DNA from: Formicarius rufipectus
Taxonomy: Eukaryota; Chordata; Aves; Passeriformes; Formicariidae
Direction of reading: 5' to 3'
NCBI GenBank assembly: GCA_013399695.1
Contig: VXAU01001777.1
Span: 183,519 to 247,518 of the forward strand
Length of the DNA stretch: 64,000 nt
In this document: in pieces, positions 46,869-60,262 of the stretch
Position numbering within the stretch: the first letter of the stretch is position 1
Layout: each line of letters opens with the position of its first letter
The notes under the pieces: model-generated
What the model was told of the DNA's origin: nothing
The model's input: the letters and a program-made list of their open reading frames with translations, nothing else
The model's database searches: none
Made by a program: the position numbers and the translations under genes

Positions 46869-49800
46869 CATTGCGTGACCACCTCAGTTTGTGGTCTTAA
46901 ACAAATAATTGGGGGTTTTGGCCTAAGGCAAACAAACCGACAGTGGAGGAATTAAAGGGAATGACAGAGCATCTCTCCATTATTGACAGGTAATAGATAA
47001 CAGAAAAACCTTATTGGCAGATAAATAAATAAGTGGCTGAGAGTCATATCCATTAATGGCAACCAGCAAACCAACTTCCCCACTAAATCTGTTGATACAG
47101 CTTGAGAAGCTGATGTCCAGATGCCTAGGAGTGCTGTTGTTTTGCAGCAGGAGATACTAAAATTGGGCACAAGAGCAGCAAAAAGAAGAGGGTGCATGAG
47201 GGAAGGAGGAGGCATGAGGAACTCTGGTAAGCAAGTCAGATGCATTAAAAAATCTTTGTCTGAGAGAGATGGAAGAATTAGGAAGAGCTCACAAAGGCAT
47301 CCAGCAAAGGAGGCAAATGGGAACAGACAAATATTGTATCCAGAACAGGCTGTGGCATCTGGTGAGGGTCAAGGAATGAAGGCACAATAGGAGGAAAAGG
47401 GTCGCACATGGGTTAATGCCTCATGCTCACAGATTCAAGTACCTGGGACATAGGGATGAAGGGAATATGGAGGGGTTAGAGAAGCCGACATTAGGAGATG
47501 GGGTGCACACAGAATTGCTGGTGCAGCGATAGCATTTTCAGCTGCAGGAACACCTTGTGTGGCCCTGGTAGAAGTTCAATCCCTTTCTCCCAATGTCATC
47601 ATCAGACAATAGTCTGATGCATAGCAGAGGCAGCATATACAGTAAGACTGTCCTCAGCAATGCATTACAGAAGACTGATGGCAATACAATTTCCTCAGGA
47701 AACATATTATGCATTTGTTATTTTCAATGGATATAAGGTGGGAGAAACAGCTAAAGATAATTCACTATCTACCTTCTTTCTCATACTCAAAATTTGGAAG
47801 CTTAAGCCTTTTCTTTCTTGTGTCTGTTCAGCAGAGGTTGTAAAGCTTTCCTTTCAGTGGGCAAATTGATCAAGTTGAAAACCAAAAATCATCTCTGTGT
47901 GACACTGCCATATGAATAAGACAGAGTGTGTAGTCTTTTTGTCCATGTTTTGCTATTGATTTTCTAGTGTGGGGTAGTTGTACCAGGCTTTTGGATGCAA
48001 ATGCATGTCTAATTGGATATTTGTCATTAAACACATAAAATTAACATGAACACATGAAGCATGTGGAAGTCTTTTTAAAAGGATTTATTCCCTCTGCGGC
48101 CATGTGTGAACACTTGAAATGCTTGAATCAGACTGAATCCTGAGGTTAAAAATAGATTGGCAAAGTCTTCATATTTACTTTGCAAATTTTAAACCCTGTA
48201 GTGGCATAAAGTTTGCTCATTTTCATATTTTTCTCTGCTGTCAGAGGGGGTTTTCTTTCCTTTTCTTTTAAAAGAAACAGAAGATTCTCAAGACTTGAAA
48301 TGAAATTCTGAGAATAGGCAACAGCTTATTTCCTGCTTCCTTCCCATGTTTTTCCTGTCAGGGATCCTCAGCTGCTGGGTACAGCCCCCTGACCCTCCTC
48401 CACCCTCAGCCCACTTGCTGTGCTTTCCCTCAATGCTTCTGCCTTTCACCTCCTTTGGACATTGTGCTCAGGTGGGCTAAGGCTGCTCCTGCTCACTTTG
48501 GCCCCAGGACCACTGGCACTGAGTGGAAATGTGGGTGTAAGTGCCTGTCCCGGAGCCTGAGGACTGTGCCTGTTTTGTAATATGCCTCTCACTCATCTCA
48601 CTCCTCATTCCTCTTCCCACAGCAGTAGGGATGGTCGGTGGGGTTGGGATGTTGTGCAACTCTAACCTGCACTGTTTGTCCCCTGCAGTATGAGGTCAGG
48701 CCCTCTTTCTCCTCATGTAGACCAGACCTTCTAGGAATTGCCCAATTTAAGAGCTGCAGATGGAAATGCCACCCATAGCAGCTAGAAAGAGCTGCTGCTG
48801 CCAGATCATCGCTTTGCTTTGCAAACACAGGAATTGCTGAGCTGCAAAGGTGAGCTTATGCAAGTAATAAAGTGCTGGGCAATTACTTTAAATCTGTAGG
48901 AAAAGGTTTGCTGCGCTTTCAGTACTCCAAAACAGCAGTGCCATTTTTGCACTTGTGAGAAAGACATCAAGATATTTTTAAACTGAAAGGCAAAGTCTGA
49001 GAGCATCAGTGACTTACAGCAGTGCAGACAGACTTGATATATGGCACTCCATCTCAGAATTACTTTACTGCTTTTGAACTCCTAGTGATATATGTCTTTG
49101 ATAGAGTATTTTGGTTTTTAATTTGCTTCGAAATAGAATTAAAAAGGTATTTTAGAAAATCATATGCAGGGACATTTCTAAAGGCCTAACATTTAAAATC
49201 TTCCATGAGTGTGTGCAGGCATATGCCTAAGGAAAATTTGTCTGCGTGTGTAGGAACAAGTCACGGTTTTCAACACATTTTCTTGCTTTCTGCATTCCAA
49301 GTTCAGCTTCATTTGCGCAGTTACAGAGTTTCTGCTGTATTTAGTCCTAGATAAGATTCAGAGGGCCACAACAAATTGGCCATACAACCCTTATCAGCCG
49401 TTTTCATAACCAGAGAACTCGGGTTGGTCCAGGCTGGAGGGGAAGCTGTGAAGGAGCCAGCCTGGGCTGGGCAGCAGGACCGAGGCTGTGACCTCTGGGT
49501 GAGAGGTACCCTCAGGGTGATGTTGAGGTGATTCTGGGCAGCAGGGCTTGGCTGCTCCCCTCTCAAGCTGGAGAGCTCTTGCATTCCAGGCACAGACCTG
49601 CTGCACCGGTGTTTTGGCAGTCGGCAGCTGCGGGTAGCCGGCATGTGGTGGTGGAAGTGACACATGTCTAGCAGAAAAGGAAAAAGATGTTTGTCGAAGG
49701 GAGGGCTGCAGCTGGGTGGCTCTGCCTTTGTTTGAAATGTAGCACTGGGGAGTCAGCAAGGTCTTTAGCTCAGCTCCTCTGAGCCTTTGTATGTACCCAT

Positions 49801-52409
49801 CAGTATACTTTTTCGTATTTTAGGGACTGGTTACCCAGCGTTTTTAGGAGGCATGGCTCTTCTTCAGGAATGAGACTGACTTGCTGATGCTTTTCATCTG
49901 GAGTATGAAGTGGTGCTTTGATGGCTGATGGGGTTTTTTGCCTTGGTGGGTCTGGAAGTTTATGGAGAAGTGAGTGACACAGATGCTTTGGAGAACAGTC
50001 TAGACTATAAAGAAGAATTAACTCAACAATCCCTGTCTAGGCAGTTGCTGTTCTATTCTGTCAGATGGTAAGTCACTGAGATCACTCCATCCTCATATAA
50101 TTCTATAGCTAGTTACCTGTATTTTCAAATGACGTTCAGATGACATTAATGCTTTTTAGAAATCTATCATGTAGTTAATTATAGCTGAATTTAATAGTTA
50201 CTGGCATTGAATATTTGATTAAAAATAAATAGTTACTTTAAAACTTGTTTCCTCCTGAGAAATAGAAGCAATACTTCTGTTATTACTGTTTGTGAACAGT
50301 TCTGCTGCTTGCTCTCTTCCTATCATGAAAGGTAAGATATTAAATTAGACAGTTAATTATAATTACAGGTAAGATTGTAGCATTATACTTTCAATTTACC
50401 CCACAGAATAAAATCTGTGGATAAATATGAAGGTGAGGAATGTTTAAATTGAATGGAAAGAGACTAATAAATACAAATTTTGAGCTGTGGGATATGGATA
50501 AACACTCATGCAGGGTTTTTTTCTCTCTCTGCTTTAAATACTAGTGAAAACTTACTTCTTGAATTTAGCTTGAATTCAGATTGTTTCTCACTTGCTAAAT
50601 CTTCTAATTAGTCACCTATTCACACTGTTTTAGAGCCAAGAGAAATTGAGTGTTGCTCCTATGTATTCACTAGGTCTAGATCTAACTTTCTGTTCAGGAC
50701 ACTCATATCAGAGAATATAAAGAAACCTCAGTGATTCACTGGGTGACTGAAGCTGTTACTACTTCCCAGGGATGGTACAAGAAATGAAATTTCAATTAAG
50801 AGTGACTTTCCCTTACAAAGTAAAGTCTTTGAATCAGAACATACCTCTAAGCCTTTTGTCTGCCAAATGGGTGGGGGTAATTCAGTTGAGAAAATGCAGT
50901 CAAGATGTGAAAAAAAGGGCCCAGGGGCATCCAAGGCCTGTTTCCAATGATGCATGGATGTTAACAACATGCTGAGCTTTAAGATCCCAGAGCACAATAA
51001 GACAGAATATTCCCTTCTCACCCTCTGGGAATTAAATTAGGTGTCAAACCAAAGGGCTTTAGGAAAATAAAATCAGAAAACATTTGGTTTTCAGTTGGGA
51101 TTTTTGTATGATTTACAAACTTTGTGTGTGAAAACTTGTGAAAATATGGTTCTTTGTTGACATTGAAATGAGGACTTGTCACTATGTTAGTGGCAGTGCC
51201 TTTTATATAAGCCAGTTGTAACTTTTAACTCAGAAGTTGTTGAATTATATGCCTAGTTTTCTAAAAAAATCTTGAGCAAAATGAATTCTAAAAATTTTGG
51301 AAGTATAATTTATAGTACTATACAGTGTATACACTTTATAATAGATGGTATAAAATTCATCTTAAGATTCTTAATTCCTAGAATTATGTGTAGAACTGAA
51401 CCAAGTTATTTTTAAAGTTCCAGAAGAGACTTCTGCTCCAACTAAATAAGCAGGTTTTCACAAGTCTAATCACCTCATATACTGGGGTAATAGTCTGTTG
51501 CATAAGAATTTTAAATTAAAGAAAAGGAGTCTGGACTGTTTAAGTTCTCTGTTCCTTCAGTGGTGATAAATACTGATTGCATCACCATCGACAAGTACTG
51601 AAAATATATTTTCAAAGTCACTACACTTTTAGAAGACTCACTAGGGAAAATTATGTTTACAAAAGTAGAACTCAAGTCATTCTGGTTGGTGAAGACTTAT
51701 ACTATTTGCATCAGTGGGAACTGCTGTGCCCTAAAGGGACTGACATTAAATATGTATTTCTCTGAACAGAGAAAGTAGACAAAGTAAGTAAAAATGAAAT
51801 ACATTGTAAGGGTGATATAAATTTGGTTTAAATGAATTTGAATATACCACTTGAACATTTTATGAAGATATCACTATTGAGGAGAATTATATATGTCTTC
51901 CATGCAGATTGTCTGTTTTAAGATATAATAATAATAATAAAAAAACCAACATAAAGAAACTGGACATTATTCTACTGTTCTTCATAGAACATGAAGAACG
52001 ACTTTAATACTTTCAATTTTCTTCCTCTTTATAGTCTGTTGTAAATAGGCATCATTCTTGATCTGAGCTGTACAAGTTTAGGTTAGGTTTCCTGAATAAT
52101 GAGAATTCTTCTTTAAGCAGTTCTCCCCCAATACATTTTTTTCTATCTTTTTATGCTAGCTGGTTTGTTTTTTTTTTTCATTATTTGAAATATGTTGAAA
52201 TCCCTGCTTCCTTCTCCACTTCCATTAAAAAAAAAAAAAAATTGTCCACATAATTTCATGTGTTTATAGAGGGGCAAAGAAATGTCAACTGTCATAAATT
52301 CTTAGTTTGAAGATCTTCCAACTAAGCTAGCATCAACTCCCAGGCAGTTTGGTTTTTTTTTTAGAAGGACATGTTTTGTAGACCTAATAATGAGACCTCT
52401 AGGTTATTT
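46869..52409. other. unique non-coding DNA
   Basis: No gene or transposon recognised over 5.5 kb. GC-richer segments at about 48,360-48,560 and 49,400-49,660 carry overlapping frames (up to 121 codons, minus) without support. The AT-rich stretches 50,130-50,470 and 51,020-51,260 look like ordinary intergenic DNA or weak regulatory DNA. A short ATA repeat lies at 51,926-51,940 and A/T runs near 52,168 and 52,227. Confidence 0.5.
47995..48006. promoter_or_regulatory. overlapping octamer motif
   Basis: ATGCAAATGCAT contains the POU/OCT octamer ATGCAAAT and overlaps a second half-site; TAATTGG follows at 48,010. Octamers occur by chance at this density, so this is weak. Confidence 0.2.
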
Positions 52410-52850
52410 AAGGTGTTCTTCTCTGGACTCTTCATAACTGGTTCACATCTCTTTTGAAGTGCAATGTCAACCATGAGTCTCATAGCCCAGATGATGGAGG
52501 TCTTGCAATGCTGAGGAGAGCAAGATTTATTTTATTTGCCATCTGTTAGTAAATCTTTATATAATGGTTGCTTTTCTGTGACAGCAAGAAAGAAGTTGAC
52601 TCATGTTCAGCCTTAACCCTGCAGATCTTTTCATGAGAACTGCCGTCGGGCCAGCTGTCTCCCATCTCCTGCTCATTCTCCTAACTTGTTTCTTCCCAAG
52701 TGAAGTATTTTGCAACAATATGTCCTTTTTGCATACTGCTTCCCCTTTGTCTTAGCCCATTTCTCCAATTTCCATATCCATCTGTATATCTAATCATTCT
52801 CTCCAACATGCCTGCAGCTAATTCTAGCTTTCTGCAATCTGAAAACTCAG
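52410..52850 (-). mobile_element. old CR1 LINE fragment, minus orientation
   Basis: On the plus strand GTTCTTCTCTGGACTCTTCA and GGTTCACATCTCTTTTGAAG match the reverse complement of a CR1 ORF2 segment. About 250 bases farther, TTCTTCCCAAGTGAAGTATT, CCCATTTCTCCAATTTCC and TCTCCAACATGCCTGCAGCT match the next segments in the expected order. The copy is heavily diverged, with indels and a poorly matching stretch at 52,500-52,640. The wording resembles the older archosaur/turtle-type CR1 lineages rather than the younger avian copy at 22,935-24,350. Confidence 0.75.
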
Positions 52851-53279
52851 AAATCAGGTTGCATCATCCTCATCAGAGGACATAATCCTGTCTTAATCAC
52901 TCATGGTTTTCAGCACTTTCTTATGGCCTCTGCAGGCCCAGGCACTTCTTGCGGGTTGCTGCTGAATGTCATGATCTGGAGAGGATGGCTACTGAGGCCC
53001 TGAAGGAGCCTCAAAATGGATGTCTTGGTCACAAGACTCAAAATATGAACAGCTCCTAAATGAAAATGCTGTAAAAATATTGAATAGTGTCATGCATCAT
53101 TCCAATTTGATGAGGAACCCCTGATAACTACTTTTTTATATGGTTTCCTTTCATACACTGACATGCACTGACAATTTCCTATTCTCTTCATGAATATGCC
53201 ATGTGATTCAGCATTGGGAACCATATAAAAATGCAGAAACATCTCATCTGCTTCCTTCTTATTTGTAAGCTGTCTCAAT
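52851..53279. other. unique non-coding DNA
   Basis: No gene recognised. A 67-codon minus-strand frame (53,090-53,293) lies just past the poly(A) signal of the exon candidate upstream on that strand and is probably chance. Confidence 0.45.
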
Positions 53280-53594
53280 CTACAGTTGAACAAAAAATAA
53301 CTTTATTTGACAATAATTTACAACGTTTCTCACAAAGGCAAGTGACCTCAAAATCTTTATGTGCTTGCAAATAGTGTGTGTGACTCCTTGTTCCTGAGCA
53401 TTTTTTCCTGGAAATCTAGGTCAGACTGAAAGGTTGGTGCAGCCCCAGTGAAGCCTACTTTTGACTCATAAAGATGAGCATTTACTTGCCTCTTTTCTGT
53501 CTTCTGCAACTTTAGCCATCTGTACTGTTGTGCCTGAATAATATACTGTTGGCCTTGCCAGACGTGTGTAGCAGGAGGATTTTGGTGTCCATGG
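53280..53594 (-). CDS. possible 3'-terminal exon of an unknown gene
   Basis: This is the best gene-like structure in the window. On the minus strand a pyrimidine-rich tract (CTCTGCCCTCCACCTGTCTCAG) ends at 53,595 and is a strong acceptor. One frame is then open for about 78 codons, with soluble protein-like content: QQYIIQAQQYRWLKLQKTEK, then HLYESKVGFTG and FQSDLDFQEKMLRNKES, ending at TAA (53,357-53,359). About 50 bases later AATAAAG (complement at 53,301-53,307) is followed by the T/GT-rich TTATTTTTTGTTC, the usual layout of a cleavage site. The coding part is 53,357-53,594; the rest would be a very short 3' UTR. I recognise no domain and do not see upstream exons with confidence. It could instead be the last exon of a non-coding transcript, or chance. 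Confidence 0.35.
53302..53307 (-). terminator. poly(A) signal AATAAA, minus strand
   Basis: AATAAA on the minus strand, followed by a T-rich stretch with GTT. It sits about 50 bases after the stop of the open frame described at 53,280-53,594. Confidence 0.4.
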
Positions 53595-56500
53595 CTGAGA
53601 CAGGTGGAGGGCAGAGCAGAGGCATCGTGGAGCAGGGTGATGATGTGGGGCAGCTTTGTGAGGGGCTGGCAAGCCAGCAACAACCCAGACCACTCAGGTG
53701 ACCTCTCTGGGAACGTGGAGGACTCATTTTCTCTCCCTGTCTCATGCCCAGGCTGCCTCTACTGTCATCACTTTCTCTCATCTACATAACCAAAGATACA
53801 TTTAGTGGCCCTTAAGGTAGTTAGGTCTTTCTGCTTCCCAGCAGGTTCTACTTTATGTGATACTATTCATAAATAATCCTTTTATAGGATGCTTTATACC
53901 TGATGTAGTAACCTATAGTAGGTGTTGAACAGTATCTGAACTTCTGCTATTTTCCCTTCTTACTAATGCCGTCAAACTAATTGGGCTTTCTGCTCTGTCT
54001 TTCCAGAGTTTGGGACAAATGTAGGTTACCCTTGAAATATAACTGCAGACCTCTCCCTTGCCTATTATTCCCAAACAAGCTGTGCATTTTCTGCATTAGT
54101 ATTTCAGTTTTGTGAATTCCCAGAAAGTTTCTCTTATGCCAGTTACATCTCATATTTTATATTGACTTAAGATACACGGTTCCTCCTGGCTTATTCCTCA
54201 TGGCTATTTGATTAGCGTACAGGCTTCTAATATGGTGGCCAGAGTGAGCTGCTATTTGTTCCTGTCCCTCTTGTGACCTTACAGTGAACCTAAATATTTC
54301 TTTTCCCTTCTTCCCCTCTTCAGAGTTTTTGCTTTTTTTCTTCCTTTTCACCACTTCCCTGGGTTTTGACTGCTGACTGCATTGTTTAAGAGGGGAGAAT
54401 TTAGTTCACTTTGTTGTTTTCTGTCTTTCTTCATTAGATGGGTAACAGCAGAATAGCAGGGAATCTGTCATGGAGCCATTATCCTGTGATCAAAGACGTC
54501 AAAGCATTCTTGTCAGTGTCTTCTGCACAGCCTCTGAATCCAGCCTAAACATGTGTGTGTCCATCTATGCCCCCATGTCTATATGTACCCCGCTTCTTTG
54601 CTGGATCTTTTATACTGGTTGGTAGGGTCTAAGGTGATGCTGAGAGAGCCCCTGTGCCTCCTCACTTAGCTCAATTATTACCCAGATTTGTCTGGCTTTC
54701 CCTAGGAAACCATGGGTTTGTCTCTGTGTGTTTGTTCCTTTTCCATTTTTTGAAGTAAAATAAGATTTTTTTTGCCCCTCCTGAAAGAGGCCCAGAACTA
54801 TGGAGGGACCGAGGTCACTAAATTGCCACTAAATTGCAGGAGCCCTTCCCACAGAGAAAGGGGGTGCCTGGACTCCTCACAAATTGAAGAGCAAAAAACA
54901 GCAAGGGAAGAGGCTCAAGATTCTAACAAAGGGAAACAAACTTCTAGGTAGTTTTTAAAAAAAAACTTGGGAGAAAAATCTTGGAATGTCTTAAAAGTGT
55001 TTGTCATTTCCCTGAAAATATTGTGGCCCTTTCCTCCACTTGATTGCTTCTTCCTCCTTGCTTTAAAGATGGGGCAGTTTAGTGCAGTGTACGTATATTT
55101 GAGGGCCTCTATGCTACCTCACTGCTAGGGCTTTGCCATGAGAACTGACTATTAAACTGCCCCGGAATAACTAATTATCCCTACTTTTTCCTTGCAACAG
55201 TTCCCACGCATTAGCTATGGCTTCCATTAGTATGTGCCATTGTTTAGTGACATATTCTGCATGTTTAACCATTGATCTGGCACCATAACTTATCTAGTTA
55301 GTTTCAGACTCTGGTTGAAACTCAGCAAAAGTGATTTGCAACCTTTCTGTATTCTTAAAGATGTCTAGGCACAGAGGCAAATCAATGTGGGGAATTTAAG
55401 TCTATTAAAACAAAGACATTTTCCTAATGAGTTTATAAGGATTTCATTAAGATACTTAGTAAGGCCTCAGAAGTCCATGAACCACAAACAGAAAACCACA
55501 GCTTCAGAAACAATCTGTTAGGAATTAGTGGTGAATTCATAGTGTTTGTTACCTTCATTGCTGCTGGTAAATAAGAGGAAGCATCTGCTATCTATTTAAG
55601 CAGTGAAGATTAGCAGTAGTGGTTTCAAAAGCAGTTGTTTACTCGACTGATGTTGGTATGGAAAGGGCTTCAGGAGCTAGATTATTCTAAATGTCTCATT
55701 TGTCATTTTCCCCTTTCAGCATATTGTCATATAGTTTTCAATATAGGGAAGTAACATGAAATCCAGAAAGATGTGAGAGCCTGAAACGAAGAGATATCAC
55801 TGTGATCTTACAAACCTACATTAGTGTAGCTGTAGTTAAATATTCTGTGATTCTTCATCTTTAGTTCTGTGTTAGTAAATGATGGCCACGGTCCCTGTGA
55901 CATAGTACCCACTACTTCTATAATTATCATTAATACAGTTTTGTATGGAAAATACAATTGAAATATGACTGTTCCTGTGCTACCTTCCACAGCTAATTGC
56001 AGTGCTGGTAGTTCTCCAGACTAGAATGCTTTTAGTTCCAATGTCATTTCCTCACAAAAAAAACTTTAAAATTATTTGATATTCCAGTTTCTTCTGAAAC
56101 TGCATTTTGCATGCACTTTTTAGTACATAAATATTACTTTCCAGTGAACACTCCCATGTCTTCACATGATGTGGGTCTTTATTACAGAGCATTTCCCCTT
56201 CCCATTTAGTAGAGTGTCTTCTTACAGCTGTGTATTTTCTGTGGTTGTTGCTGCAATGTTTTTAGCAGGTTTATTTCTGTTATACTTCATTGTATAAAAG
56301 TTGTCCAGCAAAACAGATCATTTCCTAAAATATCTTTGCTTTCCTAGAGTCATGGAACATATGATATGCAACCCGGACTGGTGCATGATTATTTACAGTA
56401 TGAGGAGTACAGAATGGTCCAGTCGGCAGTGCCCTGGACCACAACTTAGGAAGGCCCTGATTTCCTTTTTGGCTCTATTACTTATTTGCTGTGTTTCCTA

Positions 56501-57822
56501 TTGCAAATAACTTCATCTTTTTGCACCTTCACCCTCTACTTCTGACTCAGATATAGAGTGAAAATGCTCTTAATCTATATGCAGTGTTTAGTATAATAGG
56601 AAAGATCTTGTTCTTCAGGTGAGGTGTCCAGATGCTTCTGTAATAAACACTAAATGCATGCTAAATAATATTTAAGGAAGTGGCAAAACTTGTTAAGAAA
56701 CTGGAACAACATAAAAGATCTCTTTGGGAAGACACTTGTAATGCAAAATTTCATCATGGTCCCACTACCTGTAATTTTCTCATTCTCTATTTATTGTACT
56801 ATTCTGTACTATTTACTTCTAGACTTTTCAGAATCTTATGTGTAAGACAAAGCTCCCATTTTACTTCCTATGTTTCTCTGACTTTCATAACTCTAATTTG
56901 GTAACACTGTCACTCATTATTACTAGAAGAATTATAGTGTCTTGACATGTGGATGGTTGACATCGTGGCAATTCAGGCAGTAAGGGCAAGTTACTTCAAA
57001 AAGAGGGAGCTCCCTTTCACAGCTGCCAAGGTAATTGTCAGCTGTGATAATGTCCAAGCACTGATGATTTTAGATTGAGTTTGGTTTTTAACAAAGAAGA
57101 TAGGGCTAAAAAAAAAAAAAAAAGCTCTTTTCAGAAGCTTTGGTTATTTCTTTATATCCATGTCAACACTCATTTTCTGTGTTTTGTGCAAATTGGATTG
57201 GTTTTCAGACATATTAAAGCAAGCATAAACAGCTAATGCTGAGACACTGCACGAAGGGAGCACTAAGATTTCAGAGAAGACCTTGTCTCTATTCAGTGCA
57301 ACAGGGAGAACATACTGGCTCTCCCCATCCTGTCTGGATACTGAAGGAGAAAGGAAATTTCTTACTGCTCCTTTCCACTGCTCTTGTTTCTGGGGCTGTG
57401 AGTGGGTGATTTACGATTGGCATTGTATCTTTGGCACTAGGAATGTGTTTAGACCCTTCTGGCAGGGAAATGACATATATAAAGTCTAAGTTGCCAACTT
57501 CATTCCTCTTTCAAAATTTGTATTTGAGAAGAGGGAGTGTTTTCCTACCATTGGAGTCTTTTGCTGCAGTTACTGCACCTTCAAAGTTACAAAACTCACT
57601 CTGACTTCTCTGGTAAAGCAGAAGCATAGAAAGGGTTTCTCTTTTTTCATCCTCTGATATAAAATACTACTTCAAAAAATATTCCAAACTTTTCCAAATT
57701 AGTTTTGCTGCAGAAAGCTCTAGCACAAAGAGCCCTTTGTTTCACAGGAGTATTTAAACCTGCAGTAAACTCTTGCTCTTTTGTGGTGTTTTGTTTTTTT
57801 GTTTTTTTTTTTCCTCTCCTAG
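53595..57822. other. unique non-coding DNA
   Basis: No gene or transposon recognised over 4.2 kb. An A run lies at about 57,109-57,123. Confidence 0.5.
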
Positions 57823-57888
57823 ACAAGTGCCAAGGAGCTCTTTGACATTTTTAGAGCAGATGGGATGCCATTTTACAGTTGTATCTAA
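57823..57888 (+). other. possible short coding exon end
   Basis: A T-rich tract with CCTCTCCTAG ends at 57,822, an excellent acceptor. The frame from 57,823 encodes 21 residues (SAKELFDIFRADGMPFYS near its start) before TAA at 57,886-57,888. No poly(A) signal is evident nearby. It is short and unsupported by a neighbour exon. Confidence 0.12.
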
Positions 57889-59279
57889 TTGACAGAACCT
57901 TACTCACTCTCTCCATGCATCCTGCCTCGGAAAGTGTGGGTTGTGGAGTTTGAGAGGACACTTTTTTCCTCATCAGCAGCTTGCTTAATTCCCTGCCAGA
58001 TGAAGACTGAGAGTGATAACTCACTAACTGGCCTAGGAAACCTCTTGGGAATTCATACCTCCTTGCTGCTGAATTTGCCATTTTGGCTGGTTGGTCACTT
58101 GCTGTTGACTTGGCTGTCATACATTGTATTACGTATGTCTGTAGCCACAGATGTTATTGTGTGTATATATTGTAATATAAATAGGAGTGCTATCTGTGAA
58201 GTCCCATAATGACATATGTAATGGAATATGTGTAGAAAACATGATGATGTCTGTGAAATGCTGTTTCTGGGGATGTGTGAACGCACATCTCTCCACGCCT
58301 CTTGCCCATCTCAGACTCGCAAAGGAGGAATTTTGCAAATGTCCATTTTTGGGATTCCAGATGCAGTGAGGTTTTATTTCCAATAGGCTGGTGTCTGTGA
58401 AGGTCTTAGAGAAGAACGTGTGTCCCAATCATTTCTGCTGATCTTGACATGCCACCGTCATGCCCAGTTCTGGCACATACATATGTCTCATACTAAAAAT
58501 CCAGAACAACGGTTTTGATCGTGACTTCTGCTAAAGGTTGTACGCCCCTTGTCAGCTCTGGTTTACCCATGAAAGCCACATTTGCAACGTGCTTCCCGGA
58601 TTTAAATCCTGAAAGAAACATATGCTTTCCCAACAATTGCTTTTTTGGAGAAAGCAGGTGATGATTTCACTTTTGGAAAGGTAGCTGTAATTAATAGTGA
58701 TCATCACTGGATATGACCAAGAGGGGTGGGAAGATCCCAATAAATATTTAATGCATTTCAGTTGGAGTATAAATGAACTAACAAACCTCTTGTGCTTGAG
58801 CAGCTGTAATTTTTAGGATTATTGCTACGAGGCATACTGAGTTTGAGATTCTTGGCTTCCTTGTGCAGCAGCCTGTCCCTCTGGCAACTGCCATCCTCAG
58901 TCATATCAGTTACATGCTGCCAGAACCACTCAAACATCTTGTACAAATGTTAATATTAAGAGCAGGCCAGGTGGTAGCAAACTCTAGGATAGATCTTCAG
59001 TTCACTATCAAAATCACAAGATTTAAAAATAATCTGTATAAAAATTCTTCAGTTCTCCATGTGACAATGGTTTCTGCAGCAGTGGCATACAAAGTAATGC
59101 CCTTTTGTGATATTCTTGATAGCTGTAAACTCTAACTCGCAACATTGTATGTTGGCCGAGTGGCATGAATGCCATTCACATATCCTTTTGAGTGAGCGTT
59201 AGCTGCTGCACACAGGGCTTTCACAGCCTGGTTTTAAAGAACTAAAATGGGGAAACAACCACAGCAAGTATTTAAAAAC
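57889..59279. other. unique non-coding DNA
   Basis: Overlapping frames of 60-106 codons on both strands at 57,851-58,428 have no splice or domain support. No transposon recognised. Confidence 0.45.
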
Positions 59280-59295
59280 AAAAAAAAAAAAAAAA
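59280..59295. repeat. poly-A tract
   Basis: Sixteen A. There is no clear processed-gene body upstream. Confidence 0.85.
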
Positions 59296-59431
59296 GACTG
59301 GAGAAATCTTAATAGTTTATTTAGCCAACTGCAACCCCCAGAGCAGAATCTGTTGTACCAAAATAATGGGATGTTGGGAGGCTCTCAAGAACAGGCTAGA
59401 CAGTGATGAAGGCACCACACTGACCCCAGGC

Positions 59432-60262
59432 AATCAATTCCACTACTCTTATGAACCTTGCAGTCAGAAAGCTGTTTCTAGTGTTTAACTGAACATCGCC
59501 CCTGCTGCAATTAAACCTGTTCATTCTTGCCCTATCCCTAGGAAATAGAGAAGTTTGTTTTTCTTAGTGAAGCAAAGCTTTCATGTGTTTAAAAATTATT
59601 ATCCTATTCTTTGGAAATCTTCTTTTGTCTTGGATATAGCATCCTCATCCTTTCAATTTCTGCTTGTAGACATCCCATTTACATGGTTGTCTTCTGTATT
59701 TTCTCCCATTAGTCCATGTCAATCTTGATGTCTAGTGCATGCTAGGTCAAAATACAACCCAGTACTCCAGGTGAAGGCTTAGGCTTGGTGAGCAGTGTAT
59801 AGATTGATAAGTTTTGCAGTGCAGTTCTGTATCCTACTGGTTGTACTGGGTATGTCCTCCTATGAAAACTGCTGTTCTGCAGCAAAATTGCATTTTTGAT
59901 TCATGTTCAGGAGTTATTTTCAAGCACTCTGAGCTGTCTGTCATCTGTAAATTTAGTGAGCATATTCTCTATTCCACTGGCCAGTCCGTTAATTAAAATA
60001 TTGAAGAACAGATCCCCATAAAATCTCAACTCAATATATTCTTTCCCTTTGGCTGCAAAGTACTTAAAACTAATCTCTGGAAGTGTTTTTTCAACCAGTT
60101 GTGTACCACTTCATAATGATATCAGCTGTGTTGAATAAGGTAGAAACCTTATTAAATTCAATACATATTCCATCTGCTGCTACTTCTAATCCACTACCAA
60201 TTATCCTCCAAAGAAGGAAATTAGATTCAGTTGACACAATTCTTGTCAAATCCATTTGTCTG
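59432..60262 (-). mobile_element. old CR1 LINE fragment, about 830 bases, minus orientation
   Basis: Reverse-complement CR1 landmarks appear on the plus strand in the expected order: AATCAATTCCACTACTCTTA; CCCCTGCTGCAATTAAACCT; CAACCCAGTACTCCAGGTGA; CTGTCATCTGTAAATTTAGT; CCAGTCCGTTAATTAAAATA; TTTTTCAACCAGTTGTGTAC; and TTGTCAAATCCATTTGTCTG. Together they span the C-terminal half of ORF2 down to near the 3' end. Every coding frame is broken and divergence is high. The phrasing is closest to older archosaur/turtle-type CR1 copies. It may extend to about 60,370, where a CTTAGCCTTCTTGAACCTTC block resembles a further CR1 segment. Confidence 0.85.
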
